In this document: positions 34,728 through 43,796 of the stretch, piece after piece | Layout of the letters: the number at the start of each line of letters is the position of its first letter | Numbering within the stretch: the first letter of the stretch is position 1 | The notes under the pieces: model-generated | Database searches by the model: none | The model's input: only the letters and a program-made list of their open reading frames with translations | What the model was told of the DNA's origin: nothing | Program-made: the position numbers and the translations under genes | From: Vibrio algivorus | GTDB taxonomy: Bacteria > Pseudomonadota > Gammaproteobacteria > Enterobacterales > Vibrionaceae | Length of the DNA: 64,000 nt | Assembly: GCF_002218005.2 (NCBI RefSeq) | Contig: NZ_AP018679.1 | Coordinates: 558,001 to 622,000, forward strand | Direction: 5' to 3'

Positions 34728-34740
34728 GTTACAGTGTAAC
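34728..34740. promoter_or_regulatory. matS-like palindrome (11 of 13)
   Basis: GTTACAGTGTAAC, the same 5-3-5 layout as the MatP site GTGACRNYGTCAC with two deviations. It lies 41 bases from a better match at 34769. The 34659-35030 gap holds only the terminator and these palindromes; no gene was recognised. Confidence 0.35.
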
Positions 34741-34768
34741 CCATCATAGTTTAATTCCAGTAAAATAA

Positions 34769-34781
34769 GTCACAGTGTCAC
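34769..34781. promoter_or_regulatory. matS-like site (12 of 13)
   Basis: GTCACAGTGTCAC matches the MatP consensus GTGACRNYGTCAC with one mismatch (third base). It lies about 14 kb from dif in an intergenic region. Confidence 0.5.
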
Positions 34782-35030
34782 CTAGCGGTTTATCTAAAAT
34801 TATATCCACGATCGCTGACCTTTTATGTGTAATAAAATAACAAGTCAATTTTTAACCCTCACTTGACAGGTTGCTCACTTTCATTTTGTGGATAACATGT
34901 TAGTTAGTACTACAGAAAAACACTCCCTCCTGAAGTCAACATTAAATAACAAGTTAAATCAATGGGTTAATTTCCACAAAAATATCACTATTAGTTACGG
35001 TGTTACTTGTTGGGTAACTGTAATTGGCAC

Positions 35031-35055
35031 AAAAAAACCCACCTTCTTAGGTGGG
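35031..35055 (-). terminator. maoP terminator
   Basis: CCCACC / GGTGGG stem with loop TTCTTA; the plus-strand A-run before it (35031-35037) becomes a T-run on the minus strand. Confidence 0.9.
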
Positions 35056-35090
35056 CTTATTCGTAAAATTCAATTTAGCTTTTATAGACT

Positions 35091-35441
35091 TTAATCATCT
35101 AATAATAGATCGTCCGAATCACTATCATCATCGTCATACGATGACGCACTACCTTTTACTGTACTGCAGAGCGTATATGTTCGTTTACGCTGAGTTTTGT
35201 TTAAATACTTCTTCCAGCATTGAACATATTTATTAACAATCCCCTCTTCTCCTTCTTGTTGAAAAGCGGTAATAAACTCTTTCTCGTCATCATCTTCAGG
35301 AGTCAAGTTACCTTCGAATAGCCCCTGCATAGTTCGACCGTAATTCTCGAGGATTTGTGCTTCATTAATAGTAAATTCACCAGAGCGACTAAAGCCGCGT
35401 GCAAAGTGTTTATTATCAAAAAACTTTCCTAGATTTCTCAT
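35091..35441 (-). CDS. maoP: MaoP (DUF413/YifE), macrodomain Ori protein homologue
   Basis: 116 residues, cytoplasmic. The core FFDNKHFARGFSRSGEFTINEAQILENYG closely follows E. coli MaoP/YifE ([26 protein letters not shown]). The C-terminus is acidic (DDDDSDSDD). In E. coli MaoP acts with site maoS to organise the Ori macrodomain. It is divergent from hdfR, as in E. coli (yifE-hdfR). Here the pair lies only about 2 kb from the phage edge at dif, i.e. near the terminus. Confidence 0.9.
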   Translation of the reverse strand: MRNLGKFFDNKHFARGFSRSGEFTINEAQILENYGRTMQGLFEGNLTPEDDDEKEFITAFQQEGEEGIVNKYVQCWKKYLNKTQRKRTYTLCSTVKGSASSYDDDDSDSDDLLLDD

Positions 35442-35615
35442 ATTTCAACTCTTTTACTGTGTTACTTGTATTTCAGCGAAAATAGGTGTTTATTGTCTAA
35501 CTGTACAACAAAAGATTTTGTTCAATTTAATAAAATTTTTTTATCATTTTGCGATATTCTTGTCTTTCATATTAGTCAAAGAATTAAACTTTTTTCAAAT
35601 CCTTTGAGGTGAACT

Positions 35616-36479
35616 TTGGATACAGAGCTATTAAGGACATTTTTAGAAGTAGGAAAGACGCGTCACTTTGGTCGTGCGGCAGAAAGTTTGTACCTAACTC
35701 AATCAGCGGTAAGCTTTCGTATACGCCAATTAGAGTCGCAACTAGGTAGTCCACTATTTTCACGTCAACGAGGTAATGTTCATCTCACTCCTGCAGGAGA
35801 AAGGTTGTTACCCTATGCTGAATCTATCTTACAAACCTGGGGGCGAGCTAGGCAAGATGTCTCTTTGAGTGAGAATTACATGGAGCAGATTTCCTTGGGG
35901 GCCTCCTCTAGTGTCTGGGAGCTAGGAGGTATTTCGGATTGGATAAATGAAAGCCATCAAGCTTTACCTGAAGTCGCATTCAGAATGGAGTCAGTCAGTC
36001 GTCAAGATATTGTACGTGCTCTATTAGAAAAAAGTATCGATATGGCACTATTAGGTGACCCACCTAAAGTAGAAGGATTTAAGTTGAAGCAGGTTGCGAG
36101 TTTCGAGTTTAAGTTAGTTTCAACTCAACCTGATGTAAACTTTAATCAACTTCCTTCGATTCCATTAGCTTACTTAGATTGGAGCACTCGTTTTTCTATT
36201 GAGCATGCGAGAATTGCCGAGTTACAAAAAACACCTCTGTTACACGCATCTTCGAGCAATGTCATTGTTAAGTTTTTAAGTGCCAATGCGGGCCTGGCTT
36301 ATTTACCAGAGCCTGTGGTATCTAAACATATTGATGATGGAAAATTATTTATTGTTGAAGATTCTCCAGTTATGGAACAGTCCTTATACCTCTGCTGGAA
36401 CGAAGACAACGATAAAGTTAATTTAATCAATCAATTAGCTAAAGTTCCATTCGAATTAAGGACACCTTCTGACGATTAA
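35616..36479 (+). CDS. hdfR: LysR-type regulator HdfR
   Basis: 287 residues, LysR family. N-terminal winged helix-turn-helix (residues 1-60, with ARHFGRAAESLYLTQSAVSFRIRQLE-type core) and a periplasmic-binding-like effector domain. In E. coli HdfR represses flhDC and activates gltBD. The start is TTG at 35616, with a GAGGT ribosome site at 35606-35610 just upstream; no in-frame ATG is suitable without losing the first helix. Divergent from maoP. Confidence 0.92.
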   Translation: MDTELLRTFLEVGKTRHFGRAAESLYLTQSAVSFRIRQLESQLGSPLFSRQRGNVHLTPAGERLLPYAESILQTWGRARQDVSLSENYMEQISLGASSSVWELGGISDWINESHQALPEVAFRMESVSRQDIVRALLEKSIDMALLGDPPKVEGFKLKQVASFEFKLVSTQPDVNFNQLPSIPLAYLDWSTRFSIEHARIAELQKTPLLHASSSNVIVKFLSANAGLAYLPEPVVSKHIDDGKLFIVEDSPVMEQSLYLCWNEDNDKVNLINQLAKVPFELRTPSDD

Positions 36480-36588
36480 TAATTTTCATGCTGACATCAA
36501 AAAAACTTCGTTTTACTGTCACATTGTTATTACATAATCTTTGAGTTGTCTGAAAATACTTTAAGACGTTAGATGGTTGGATAGGAAC

Positions 36589-36765
36589 ATGAGCAACTGG
36601 GATAAGTGGTTAAAGAGTGATAGCTCTCGTTTGTCAGGTAAGAAGAACAGACGAGATTTCGATGATTATGACGGTGAGTTGGTTGAAAAAAGTAAATCAA
36701 AGCGTAAATCTCATAGAGATAAGCATCTTCCACGATCAGAGGACTTCGAAGACCGTTTGTACTAA
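36589..36765 (+). CDS. Small basic/acidic hypothetical protein
   Basis: 58 residues starting at ATG (MSNWDKWLKSDSSRLSGKKN) after an AGGA ribosome site; a longer TTG start 12 bases upstream is less likely. It is very hydrophilic and rich in Lys, Arg, Asp and Ser, with no membrane segment. It is followed immediately by a terminator. The family is not recognised; conserved small charged proteins of this type occur in Vibrio. Confidence 0.7.
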   Translation: MSNWDKWLKSDSSRLSGKKNRRDFDDYDGELVEKSKSKRKSHRDKHLPRSEDFEDRLY

Positions 36766-36778
36766 TGTGTAATGAAAT

Positions 36779-36806
36779 AGAGGGCAATTAATGCCCTCTT
36801 ATATTT
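36779..36806 (+). terminator. Terminator after the small charged gene
   Basis: AGAGGGCA / TGCCCTCT stem followed by a T-rich tail. Confidence 0.85.
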
Positions 36807-36848
36807 TTGTCAATTCTTTTAGTTATAGTGCCTTATAATTACTATAAA

Positions 36849-37004
36849 TCAGTCTTCTTTTTCTGCTTTTTTTTCACTACGAATTCGTTGGGCTACAATC
36901 CTAATTGCTTCAGCAGTACTTATCCCTTGTTCCATTAGTTTTTGTATATCTTCGACTGCAGCTTGTTGCTCAGCATGGCTAAGTGTTGGTAAATCATCAA
37001 ACAT
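36849..37004 (-). CDS. yoaH: YoaH-family protein (UPF0181)
   Basis: 51 residues: MFDDLPTLSHAEQQAAVEDI followed by QKLMEQGISTAEAIRIVAQRIR. This agrees with E. coli YoaH ([20 protein letters not shown]...), including the GISTAEAI segment. A small cytoplasmic helical protein of unknown function. It ends 33 bases before the DUF2861 gene region on the same strand. Confidence 0.85.
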   Translation of the reverse strand: MFDDLPTLSHAEQQAAVEDIQKLMEQGISTAEAIRIVAQRIRSEKKAEKED

Positions 37005-37036
37005 ATTAGTTCTCTTTTAGAGTAATCGGCTTTGAA

Positions 37037-37897
37037 TTATTCAGAAATATCGAATGCTTTACTTATTATTTGCTTATCTTCAATAGTTATCGCACCTTGC
37101 CAACGTTTATGGGTAATAGAAACCCCCAGTAAATAGCGGTCAATCGGAAGATTAGTTTCAGGAACTTGGCTAGGATAATCAGATTCATACTGCTTATTCC
37201 AAACCTCTGCATAGTCCCCATCCACATCACCATAAAGTGCTACATCCATAACTGGTAATGGACAGTATCTATTCAACAAAGCAGTTTTATCGACAACCCA
37301 AGACTCCTTAGAACTCCATCTGACTGTCTGTTTACTCGTTGTATGAGTAAGTAAAACCCAACTTTCCCAATCTTCTCCCTCTTTTGTTTTTATTTTGACT
37401 TTATAGAGTCCGGTATCTAACTGCGCATTTAAATCCACCTTTTGACGATATTGCCAATATTTATCATCAATTTTTTCAGGCGCCTCAACATTAGACATCA
37501 ATACTTGCTCGGGCCATTGTACAAAAAGGATTTGATCGAGTTCTCTATCCGTTTGAGCATCAATTTCTAATCGATAACTTAAACGTCCTGGGCTTTGTAT
37601 TACTTGACGTTGGATAGCAAGTTTATTCAACCATGTTGGCAATTTTGAATGGTCAAAAGAACGACCACAATCTTTATCAAGTGCTTTTAATAACAGCTGA
37701 TCAAGATGACCTTTCATGTGCTCTTGTGGCTCTTGTTGCCAAGCTTGAATCATTGAATCAAAGCTTTCTTCAAGATGCCCTTCTAATAAAAACTTATGAG
37801 CATTGGTTAGCGAGGTTTGTTCAAGAAACCAGTCATTCGCCGCCCAAATAGGAGCGGCGAAAAGTGACAGTGTAATTAATGAGTATTTTAACTTCAA
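37037..37897 (-). CDS. vxrC: DUF2861 periplasmic protein, VxrC-like
   Basis: 286 residues with signal peptide (LITLSLFAAPIWA). I recognise it as DUF2861, the family of VxrC in the V. cholerae vxrABCDE cluster. The start codon is TTG (MKLKYSLITL); the next ATG would remove the signal peptide. The gene is 13 bases downstream of vxrB and co-transcribed. The function of VxrC is not established. VxrD/VxrE equivalents do not follow here. Confidence 0.75.
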   Translation of the reverse strand: MKLKYSLITLSLFAAPIWAANDWFLEQTSLTNAHKFLLEGHLEESFDSMIQAWQQEPQEHMKGHLDQLLLKALDKDCGRSFDHSKLPTWLNKLAIQRQVIQSPGRLSYRLEIDAQTDRELDQILFVQWPEQVLMSNVEAPEKIDDKYWQYRQKVDLNAQLDTGLYKVKIKTKEGEDWESWVLLTHTTSKQTVRWSSKESWVVDKTALLNRYCPLPVMDVALYGDVDGDYAEVWNKQYESDYPSQVPETNLPIDRYLLGVSITHKRWQGAITIEDKQIISKAFDISE

Positions 37898-37910
37898 AAG
37901 AATATGCTCA

Positions 37911-38567
37911 TTAAGCTTTCATTTTGTAGCCAACACCGCGCAAAGTTTCTATTTTGATGCTAGGTATCTTCTGGCGTAACTGCAAAATATGTGTATCAAC
38001 GGTACGAGTTGTTGGGAAATGGTTATAGCCCCATACATGATCTAAAAGCTCATCTCGCGTAAACACTCGACCTAAATTACTTGCAAGGAAAACAAGCAGA
38101 TCAAACTCTGTACGAGTCATCACTATCATTTCCTCGCCAAATTTTACATCGCGAGTCGTTTTATCGATAAAAATATCACCTACTATAATAGTGTTGCCAT
38201 CTTCCTCAGCATCTGGTGAACGCAATTGTGCACGAATTCGCGCAAACAGCTCCGCTTCAGCAAATGGTTTAGTCAGGTAATCACTTGCACCAGCATCAAG
38301 GCCTGATACTTTATCTTTAACCGAAACTAAGGCTGTTAATAAAATAACAGGTACAGATTTAATATTTTTCCAATCATTTAGGAAAGTAACAGAATCACCA
38401 TCGGGTAATTGACGGTCTAAAATCACTAAGTCTGCTTTCCCCCATACGGATGCAACATCGGCTGCACGTTCAACATGCAAACACTCATAACCAGCTTGCT
38501 CTAAGCTGACCAATAGGCCATCAGCAAGATTGCGATCATCTTCAACGAGTAGCAGTGTCTGTTTCAC
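37911..38567 (-). CDS. vxrB: OmpR-family response regulator VxrB/WigR
   Basis: About 218 residues. Receiver domain with LVEDDRNLADG, phosphoacceptor Asp in DLVILDRQLPDGDS and the K of YLTKPF, then an OmpR/PhoB winged-helix (TRTEFDLLVFLASNLGRVFTRDELLDHVWG). In V. cholerae it controls cell-wall synthesis, type VI secretion and biofilm genes. The frame is open further upstream, but the GTG at 38567 with a TTGGAG ribosome site gives the normal start (VKQTLLLVEDD). It overlaps vxrA by 26 bases. Confidence 0.85.
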   Translation of the reverse strand: MKQTLLLVEDDRNLADGLLVSLEQAGYECLHVERAADVASVWGKADLVILDRQLPDGDSVTFLNDWKNIKSVPVILLTALVSVKDKVSGLDAGASDYLTKPFAEAELFARIRAQLRSPDAEEDGNTIIVGDIFIDKTTRDVKFGEEMIVMTRTEFDLLVFLASNLGRVFTRDELLDHVWGYNHFPTTRTVDTHILQLRQKIPSIKIETLRGVGYKMKA

Positions 38568-39987
38568 AAGGAATCTCCAATTTAAATGTTGTCGGTGGGC
38601 CACTCAAGCTCAAAGAGCCACCCATTCGTGCAACCATCGATTCAACGATAGTTAATCCTAAGCCTAATCCGCTTTTGCTCACGAATGGTTTACGCAGTTT
38701 CGCCCAGTCCTTTTTAGTCAACTGTCCTTGGTCAATTATCTCAAGAACCAATTTATTTGAATACGTTGTTGCCTTTAATACCACAGGGTCAACGCCATAT
38801 TTACATGCATTTCTTACTAAATTATCAACACAAGTTCCGAGCCAGTAAATATTAGCTTTGACGGCTAGATCCTGATTTAATTCAATAGCAATGTTAAACT
38901 CGCCTTGCGCATAGCGATACTCTAGCCACTCATCAAGTGATGGAATCCACTCTGTTGCAAGTGTTTGAGTATCTGACTGCAAATAGTCTTTGCTCGCTTC
39001 AGCCAATTGTCGTAATCGGCGAGTATCTTCACATAAGCGGCGAAATTCATCGTACACGGTATCCGGTAAGTGCTCGAACTCACGGCGAAACCCTTCAACG
39101 GTAAGGGACAAACTTGCAATTGGCGTTCTAAGCTCATGTGTTAAAATTTGTAGTACTAACATCCGACTACGCAGCTCTTTACGTTTATTGAGCCAACGTG
39201 AGTAACCCCAGCCACAGATTAAAATAACATTAACGATACCTAAAGCTAAGATACTGTAAAATAAAGTATCTGAGTTACTTTTGATGTCCCAGCATACGTT
39301 GCCACTTTTTACGTAACAATGTTGACTTTGGCTCGCTGGAGTTGCGATTAATTCGGTTTCTTGTAACCTTTTATCTAACAGCTTTTGATCAAAAACATAG
39401 TATTGCATGCCTTTGCGTAACCAAAATTCATTTCCGGCGAGAATGGTTTCCGAACCTGAAATCAACGCAGAAATCGAATCATAAGGCATTATTTGTAAAC
39501 GACCTAATAAAGTATTCTCATCCGCTATTGGCCGTTCTTTAATATGCATAAAAGGTAATAGCTGTTCATATCTCTCAGGATGAGCTTCTGCATAGCGTGC
39601 TGCATAAGTCCCCCCACCAGGATGAATCAGTCCAGAACGTAAAAACCATTTAACTGGTAAATTAGTACCATTACACAAAGCTCTAGAAAAAACTAAAGGG
39701 TCGGTCACTAAAGGACTTAATGGGTACTTTCCTTTACATGTCGTGGCCAATTTATATAAACGTTGCATATCTTGTAGAGGATATTTTGCAGTCTGAGGAA
39801 TTAACGAATCCGGTGATAATAAACTGGTAGGGTAATCAGTTTGAATCACTCGTAAATCATAGACTGCTACCGCTTTGTTATTATCAAACGATGTTTTAAA
39901 TTGCTCGATGCGATCAGGCAGCGTATTAGCATTTGCTGTTCCCGCTACCACTGTCATCGACAAAATTAAAAATCGCGTTAATTTCAA
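38542..39987 (-). CDS. vxrA: Sensor histidine kinase VxrA/WigK (DUF3404)
   Basis: 481 residues. Signal peptide (MKLTRFLILSMTVVAGTANA), a roughly 220-residue periplasmic sensor domain of DUF3404 type (rich in Pro/Tyr, with paired cysteines), one membrane helix (LFYSILALGIVNVILICGWGY), then the H-box LQILTHELRTPIASL and a HATPase domain (GLGLGLTIVESMVARMGG). It senses cell-wall stress in V. cholerae. The start is TTG at 39987; the internal ATG at residue 11 would destroy the signal peptide. Confidence 0.85.
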   Translation of the reverse strand: MKLTRFLILSMTVVAGTANANTLPDRIEQFKTSFDNNKAVAVYDLRVIQTDYPTSLLSPDSLIPQTAKYPLQDMQRLYKLATTCKGKYPLSPLVTDPLVFSRALCNGTNLPVKWFLRSGLIHPGGGTYAARYAEAHPERYEQLLPFMHIKERPIADENTLLGRLQIMPYDSISALISGSETILAGNEFWLRKGMQYYVFDQKLLDKRLQETELIATPASQSQHCYVKSGNVCWDIKSNSDTLFYSILALGIVNVILICGWGYSRWLNKRKELRSRMLVLQILTHELRTPIASLSLTVEGFRREFEHLPDTVYDEFRRLCEDTRRLRQLAEASKDYLQSDTQTLATEWIPSLDEWLEYRYAQGEFNIAIELNQDLAVKANIYWLGTCVDNLVRNACKYGVDPVVLKATTYSNKLVLEIIDQGQLTKKDWAKLRKPFVSKSGLGLGLTIVESMVARMGGSLSLSGPPTTFKLEIPCETDTATR

Positions 39988-40292
39988 AAGGTAATCATCC
40001 TATCTGACAAATATCTGGGCGTATCATACTACACAAAAAAACAGTTCTAACCACCTGCCATGTCATTTTTAAGTCATTATTAACGTTTATGTAACGTTTG
40101 TTAAAAGTTATCTCACAAATAAACATAACCTATCCTGCCAAGGGAATGAGCTGTGACTTTTATGAACAAAATGGACATAAGTAACAATATCCTTTTTAAG
40201 TCCCCATTATAGGAAAACCGGCTTCTAACTTCTAAATTCATTCACGTGATCAGATAACTCGACAGTACTGGTTAATCAATTATAGAAATACA

Positions 40293-40346
40293 TATACCCA
40301 AATGACTTCAAGGTGAAGATCCCGAAGGGCAAGTTATTTGGATATA
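40293..40346. repeat. Short TATACCCAA element upstream of tctC
   Basis: TATACCCAAATGACTTCAAG left end, internal CCCGAAGGGCAAGTT, and a shortened right end TATTTGGATATA. Same family as 1752-1915. Otherwise the 39988-40372 gap holds only the divergent promoters of vxrA and tctC. Confidence 0.65.
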
Positions 40347-40372
40347 ACAATAAGAACATAAGGACGTGAAAT

Positions 40373-41341
40373 ATGAAAAAGCTAAGCATTTCGATTACCG
40401 CTACATTATTATCCGCTGCATTTGCAACCTCAGCATTTGCCAATGATATAAAAGAAATTCATTTTGTTGTCCCAGGTGGCGCGGGTGGCGGTTGGGATAT
40501 GACTGCCCGTAGTACTGGTGATGCATTGAGAAAGGCTGGTATTGTTGAAAACGTTTCATACCAAAACCTATCTGGTGGCGGTGGCGGTAAGGCGATCGCT
40601 TATATGATTGAAACCGCAGATCGCCAACAAGATACATTAATGGTTAACTCTACCCCTATTGTGGTTCGTTCTTTATCCGGAATTTTCCCACAATCTTTCC
40701 GAGATCTTACTCCTGTCGCTGAAACTATTGCCGATTATGCCGCTTTTGTGGTTGCTTCAGATTCTGATATCAAGACATGGGAGCAGGCGGTAGAAATGTT
40801 TAAGCAAGATCCCCGTTCATTAAAAATCGCAGGAGGATCTGCACGAGGTAGTATGGATCACCTTGTTGCCGCAGCTGCCTTTAAAGGTGAAAACCAAGAT
40901 CCTCGTAAGGTTCGATATATTGCTTATGATGCAGGCGGTAAAGCTATGGCTGCCCTACTTTCTGGTGAAACCCAAATGCTTTCTACTGGCTTAGGTGAAG
41001 TGCTTGAGCTATCTAAAAGTGGCCAGGTTCGCATCATTGCAATTACTGCTCCTAAACGCCTAGATAGTGCACCGGATATTCCTACACTCAAAGAAATGGG
41101 TAACCCTACGGTATTTGCTAACTGGCGTGGTTTCTTTGCCTCTCCAGGCATTAGTGAAGAAAAAGTAGCACAATGGAATGCGGCTTTAACTAAGATGTAT
41201 TCAACTAAAGAGTGGCAAGAAGTTCGTGACCGTAATGGTTGGATTGATGAACACAAAGCCGGTCCTGAATTTACCGCTTTTCTTGAAGAGCAGGAACAGC
41301 AGATCGGTGATCTGATGCGTGAGCTAGGCTTTTTAAAATAA
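40373..41341 (+). CDS. tctC: Tricarboxylate-binding periplasmic protein TctC
   Basis: 322 residues, signal peptide (cleavage after TSAFA) and a Bug/TctC fold: IHFVVPGGAGGGWDMTARSTGDAL near the N-terminus. It binds a di- or tricarboxylate in the periplasm and hands it to TctAB. The ATG follows an AAGGACGTG ribosome site. It is separated from tctB by 335 bases that contain another repeat element, so expression of the binding protein may be higher than that of the membrane parts. Confidence 0.93.
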   Translation: MKKLSISITATLLSAAFATSAFANDIKEIHFVVPGGAGGGWDMTARSTGDALRKAGIVENVSYQNLSGGGGGKAIAYMIETADRQQDTLMVNSTPIVVRSLSGIFPQSFRDLTPVAETIADYAAFVVASDSDIKTWEQAVEMFKQDPRSLKIAGGSARGSMDHLVAAAAFKGENQDPRKVRYIAYDAGGKAMAALLSGETQMLSTGLGEVLELSKSGQVRIIAITAPKRLDSAPDIPTLKEMGNPTVFANWRGFFASPGISEEKVAQWNAALTKMYSTKEWQEVRDRNGWIDEHKAGPEFTAFLEEQEQQIGDLMRELGFLK

Positions 41342-41354
41342 TATTGTCGCCACA

Positions 41355-41515
41355 ATACCAATCAAATTAATTAGGTGCTCAAAAATTGCGAAGGAAAAAG
41401 TCTTGGGAACAAATCATAAATTTTCGATAAGTAGTTGCTCTACAATCAAAATTTATAACGCAGTTATCGAGACTTTTAACAAGCAGAATGACCATATAAT
41501 TAGTGCAATTGGTAT
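41355..41515. repeat. Second MITE-like family element (ATACCAATC ends)
   Basis: About 161 bp with inverted ends ATACCAATCAAATTAATTA (41355-41373) and TAATTAGTGCAATTGGTAT (41497-41515), matching at 14 of 19 positions. No ORF inside. It occupies half of the tctC-tctB spacer. Confidence 0.6.
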
Positions 41516-41676
41516 AACTTTAGGCACATCCATAATTTGCCGCATTTGATTTTTTAAGACGTTCTCCTTTGTACACTTTGGTTAACTAACAGATGACTAT
41601 TGTGCATCTCTACTAATGTAGGTGGTTAACTGGTTGAATGCGGCTTTCTTATTTCTTTTATTATTGGAGTTGAATT

Positions 41677-42147
41677 ATGTTCTCCAAATTTATCTCTACC
41701 GACCGAATTAGCGCCTTATTATTTCTTTTGTTTTGCTTAGGCTATGGCTATCAAACAACAGAAATCATGCTTTTTCCTGGTGATGAATATGAACCCTTTA
41801 CCGCTCGAACTTTACCTTTTGCATTAGCAATAATAGGTTCGATTTTATCTCTATTACTGCTCGTAACTGCTCAACCTGATGAAAAACGCGGACTTGCGAG
41901 TCATTTTGATTGGAAGTTGCTCATTGCATTTCTCATTTTAATGGCACTTTATGGCTTAGGCTTAACTTGGTTAGGGTTTGTCATTGCAACAGGTGGCTTC
42001 TTGCTTGGTGGTTTTTATCTCCTTGGTGAACGTAAAAAGTCGATTTTATTTGGCGCGTCGTTTCCATTTTCTTTTGCGTTTTATTTATTACTTACTCAAG
42101 GGTTAGATATTTATCTAGAACCTGGGTACATCTTCAACCTTTTCTAG
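41677..42147 (+). CDS. tctB: Tripartite tricarboxylate transporter small membrane subunit TctB
   Basis: 156 residues with four hydrophobic helices, the normal TctB layout. It pairs with TctA in the inner membrane. The TGGAG ribosome site precedes ATG. Ten bases separate it from tctA. Confidence 0.9.
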   Translation: MFSKFISTDRISALLFLLFCLGYGYQTTEIMLFPGDEYEPFTARTLPFALAIIGSILSLLLLVTAQPDEKRGLASHFDWKLLIAFLILMALYGLGLTWLGFVIATGGFLLGGFYLLGERKKSILFGASFPFSFAFYLLLTQGLDIYLEPGYIFNLF

Positions 42148-42157
42148 GATAGAAATC

Positions 42158-43699
42158 ATGTTAGATGGAATTTTGATCGGTTTATCCACGGCCGTTATGC
42201 CTATGAATATCTTCATGGTTATCGTGGGTTGTTTTGTTGGTACCTTTATCGGTATGTTACCTGGCCTTGGGCCAATTTCAGCGATAGCCTTAATGATCCC
42301 AATTAGCTACGGGCTAGATCCTTCTTCAGGACTAATTTTGATGGCTGGAGTTTATTATGGGGCGGTGTTTGGTGGATCGACCTCTTCAATATTAATTAAC
42401 GCACCGGGTTGCTCTTCTACGGTTGTGACCGCTTTTGATGGTTACCCAATGGCGCAAAAAGGCCAAGCAGGTAAAGCACTAGCGCTTGCTGCCTACTCTT
42501 CTTTCACTGGTGGTACTTTATCAGCCATCATGTTACTCGTTGCAGCTCCCGCTTTAGCGACTGTTTCACTTAGTTTCCAATCATCCGATTATTTTGCATT
42601 AATGCTATTGGGGTTGTCGGCGGTTGCAGCCTTTGCTGGTAAAGGACAAGTTATAAAAGCCTGGATGATGACCATCTTCGGTTTAATGTTGTCTACCGTT
42701 GGTATCGACAAAGGCATTGGTGTCGAACGTTTTACTTTTGGTTCAACTGACTTAATCGATGGCTTTAGTTTTTTATTACTGGCGATGGCAACTTTTGCAC
42801 TAGGTGAGACTTTAATGGGTATCCTTAAACCCTCAAAAGATACTAGCCAACAAGAAAGCCAAAAAATGAATGAATTGGGTAGTATGAAGATCTCTAAAGA
42901 AGAGTTTAAAGAAGCTGCCCCTGTTTCTATTCGTTCTTCAATTCTTGGTTTCTTCACTGGCGTATTACCTGGCGCTGGCGCAACTATTGCTGCGTTTTTA
43001 AGTTATGGCATGGAACGTAATCTCGCCCCAAAAGATAAAAAAGAAGAATTTGGTAAAGGTAGTATTCGCGGTTTAGTTGCACCTGAATCAGCCAATAATG
43101 CAGCATCAAGTGGTTCCTTTGTGCCGCTGTTAACACTTGGTATTCCTGGCTCAGGTACTACTGCAATTATGCTTGGCGCTTTAATTTCTTATGGCATTCA
43201 ACCAGGCCCACGTTTATTTGTCGACAATCCAGATATCTTTTGGTCGGTGATCATTTCAATGTACTTCGGTAATATTGTGTTAGTGATTTTGAATTTGCCG
43301 CTGATCCCTTATATTTCAAAACTATTGATGGTACCTCGCACTGTACTGCTACCAATGATTCTGTTTTTCTCAATCACAGGGGTATATCTGGTTTCGTTTA
43401 ATACTATAGATGTGTACATTATGATCATGATTGCAATGGTCGCGATTGCACTACGTTTGGCTAACTTCCCACTCGCCCCATTATTACTCGGTTTTATATT
43501 AGGAGGAATGATGGAAGAAAACTTACGAAGAGCTTTAATGATCAGTGATGGGCAATTAAATTTCTTATGGGAGCGCCCTATTACTCTTGCCTTTACCTCT
43601 ATTGCTGTACTGGTTCTTTTCGCACCATTACTCACAATGGCGTGGAAATATTTTAAAGGCCGTAAAGTAGATACATCGTCGAGTAAAGCTCCACAATAA
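42158..43699 (+). CDS. tctA: Tripartite tricarboxylate transporter large membrane subunit TctA
   Basis: 513 residues, about eleven to twelve helices. Contains the duplicated TctA signature GMLPGLGPISAIALM and GVLPGAGATIAAFLSYG, plus SANNAASSGSFVPLLTLGIPGSGTTAIMLGAL. It forms the carboxylate channel with TctB, probably driven by an ion gradient. Last gene of tctCBA; a terminator follows. Confidence 0.95.
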   Translation: MLDGILIGLSTAVMPMNIFMVIVGCFVGTFIGMLPGLGPISAIALMIPISYGLDPSSGLILMAGVYYGAVFGGSTSSILINAPGCSSTVVTAFDGYPMAQKGQAGKALALAAYSSFTGGTLSAIMLLVAAPALATVSLSFQSSDYFALMLLGLSAVAAFAGKGQVIKAWMMTIFGLMLSTVGIDKGIGVERFTFGSTDLIDGFSFLLLAMATFALGETLMGILKPSKDTSQQESQKMNELGSMKISKEEFKEAAPVSIRSSILGFFTGVLPGAGATIAAFLSYGMERNLAPKDKKEEFGKGSIRGLVAPESANNAASSGSFVPLLTLGIPGSGTTAIMLGALISYGIQPGPRLFVDNPDIFWSVIISMYFGNIVLVILNLPLIPYISKLLMVPRTVLLPMILFFSITGVYLVSFNTIDVYIMIMIAMVAIALRLANFPLAPLLLGFILGGMMEENLRRALMISDGQLNFLWERPITLAFTSIAVLVLFAPLLTMAWKYFKGRKVDTSSSKAPQ

Positions 43700-43730
43700 T
43701 CAATTTAACTCACTAATTAATAGATAAATC

Positions 43731-43755
43731 AAAGCCACCCTTTATGGGTGGCTTT
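43731..43755. terminator. Bidirectional terminator between tctA and the response regulator gene
   Basis: AAAGCCACCC / GGGTGGCTTT perfect 10-bp stem with loop TTTAT, between convergent genes. Confidence 0.85.
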
Positions 43756-43796
43756 GCTATTCAATTTACCTTGGTATTCAGCTAACTGCCTTGAAC

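Noticed and set aside
34888..35094. 68-residue plus-strand ORF
   Set aside because: It runs through the maoP terminator hairpin and into maoP itself, has no ribosome site and no recognisable features.
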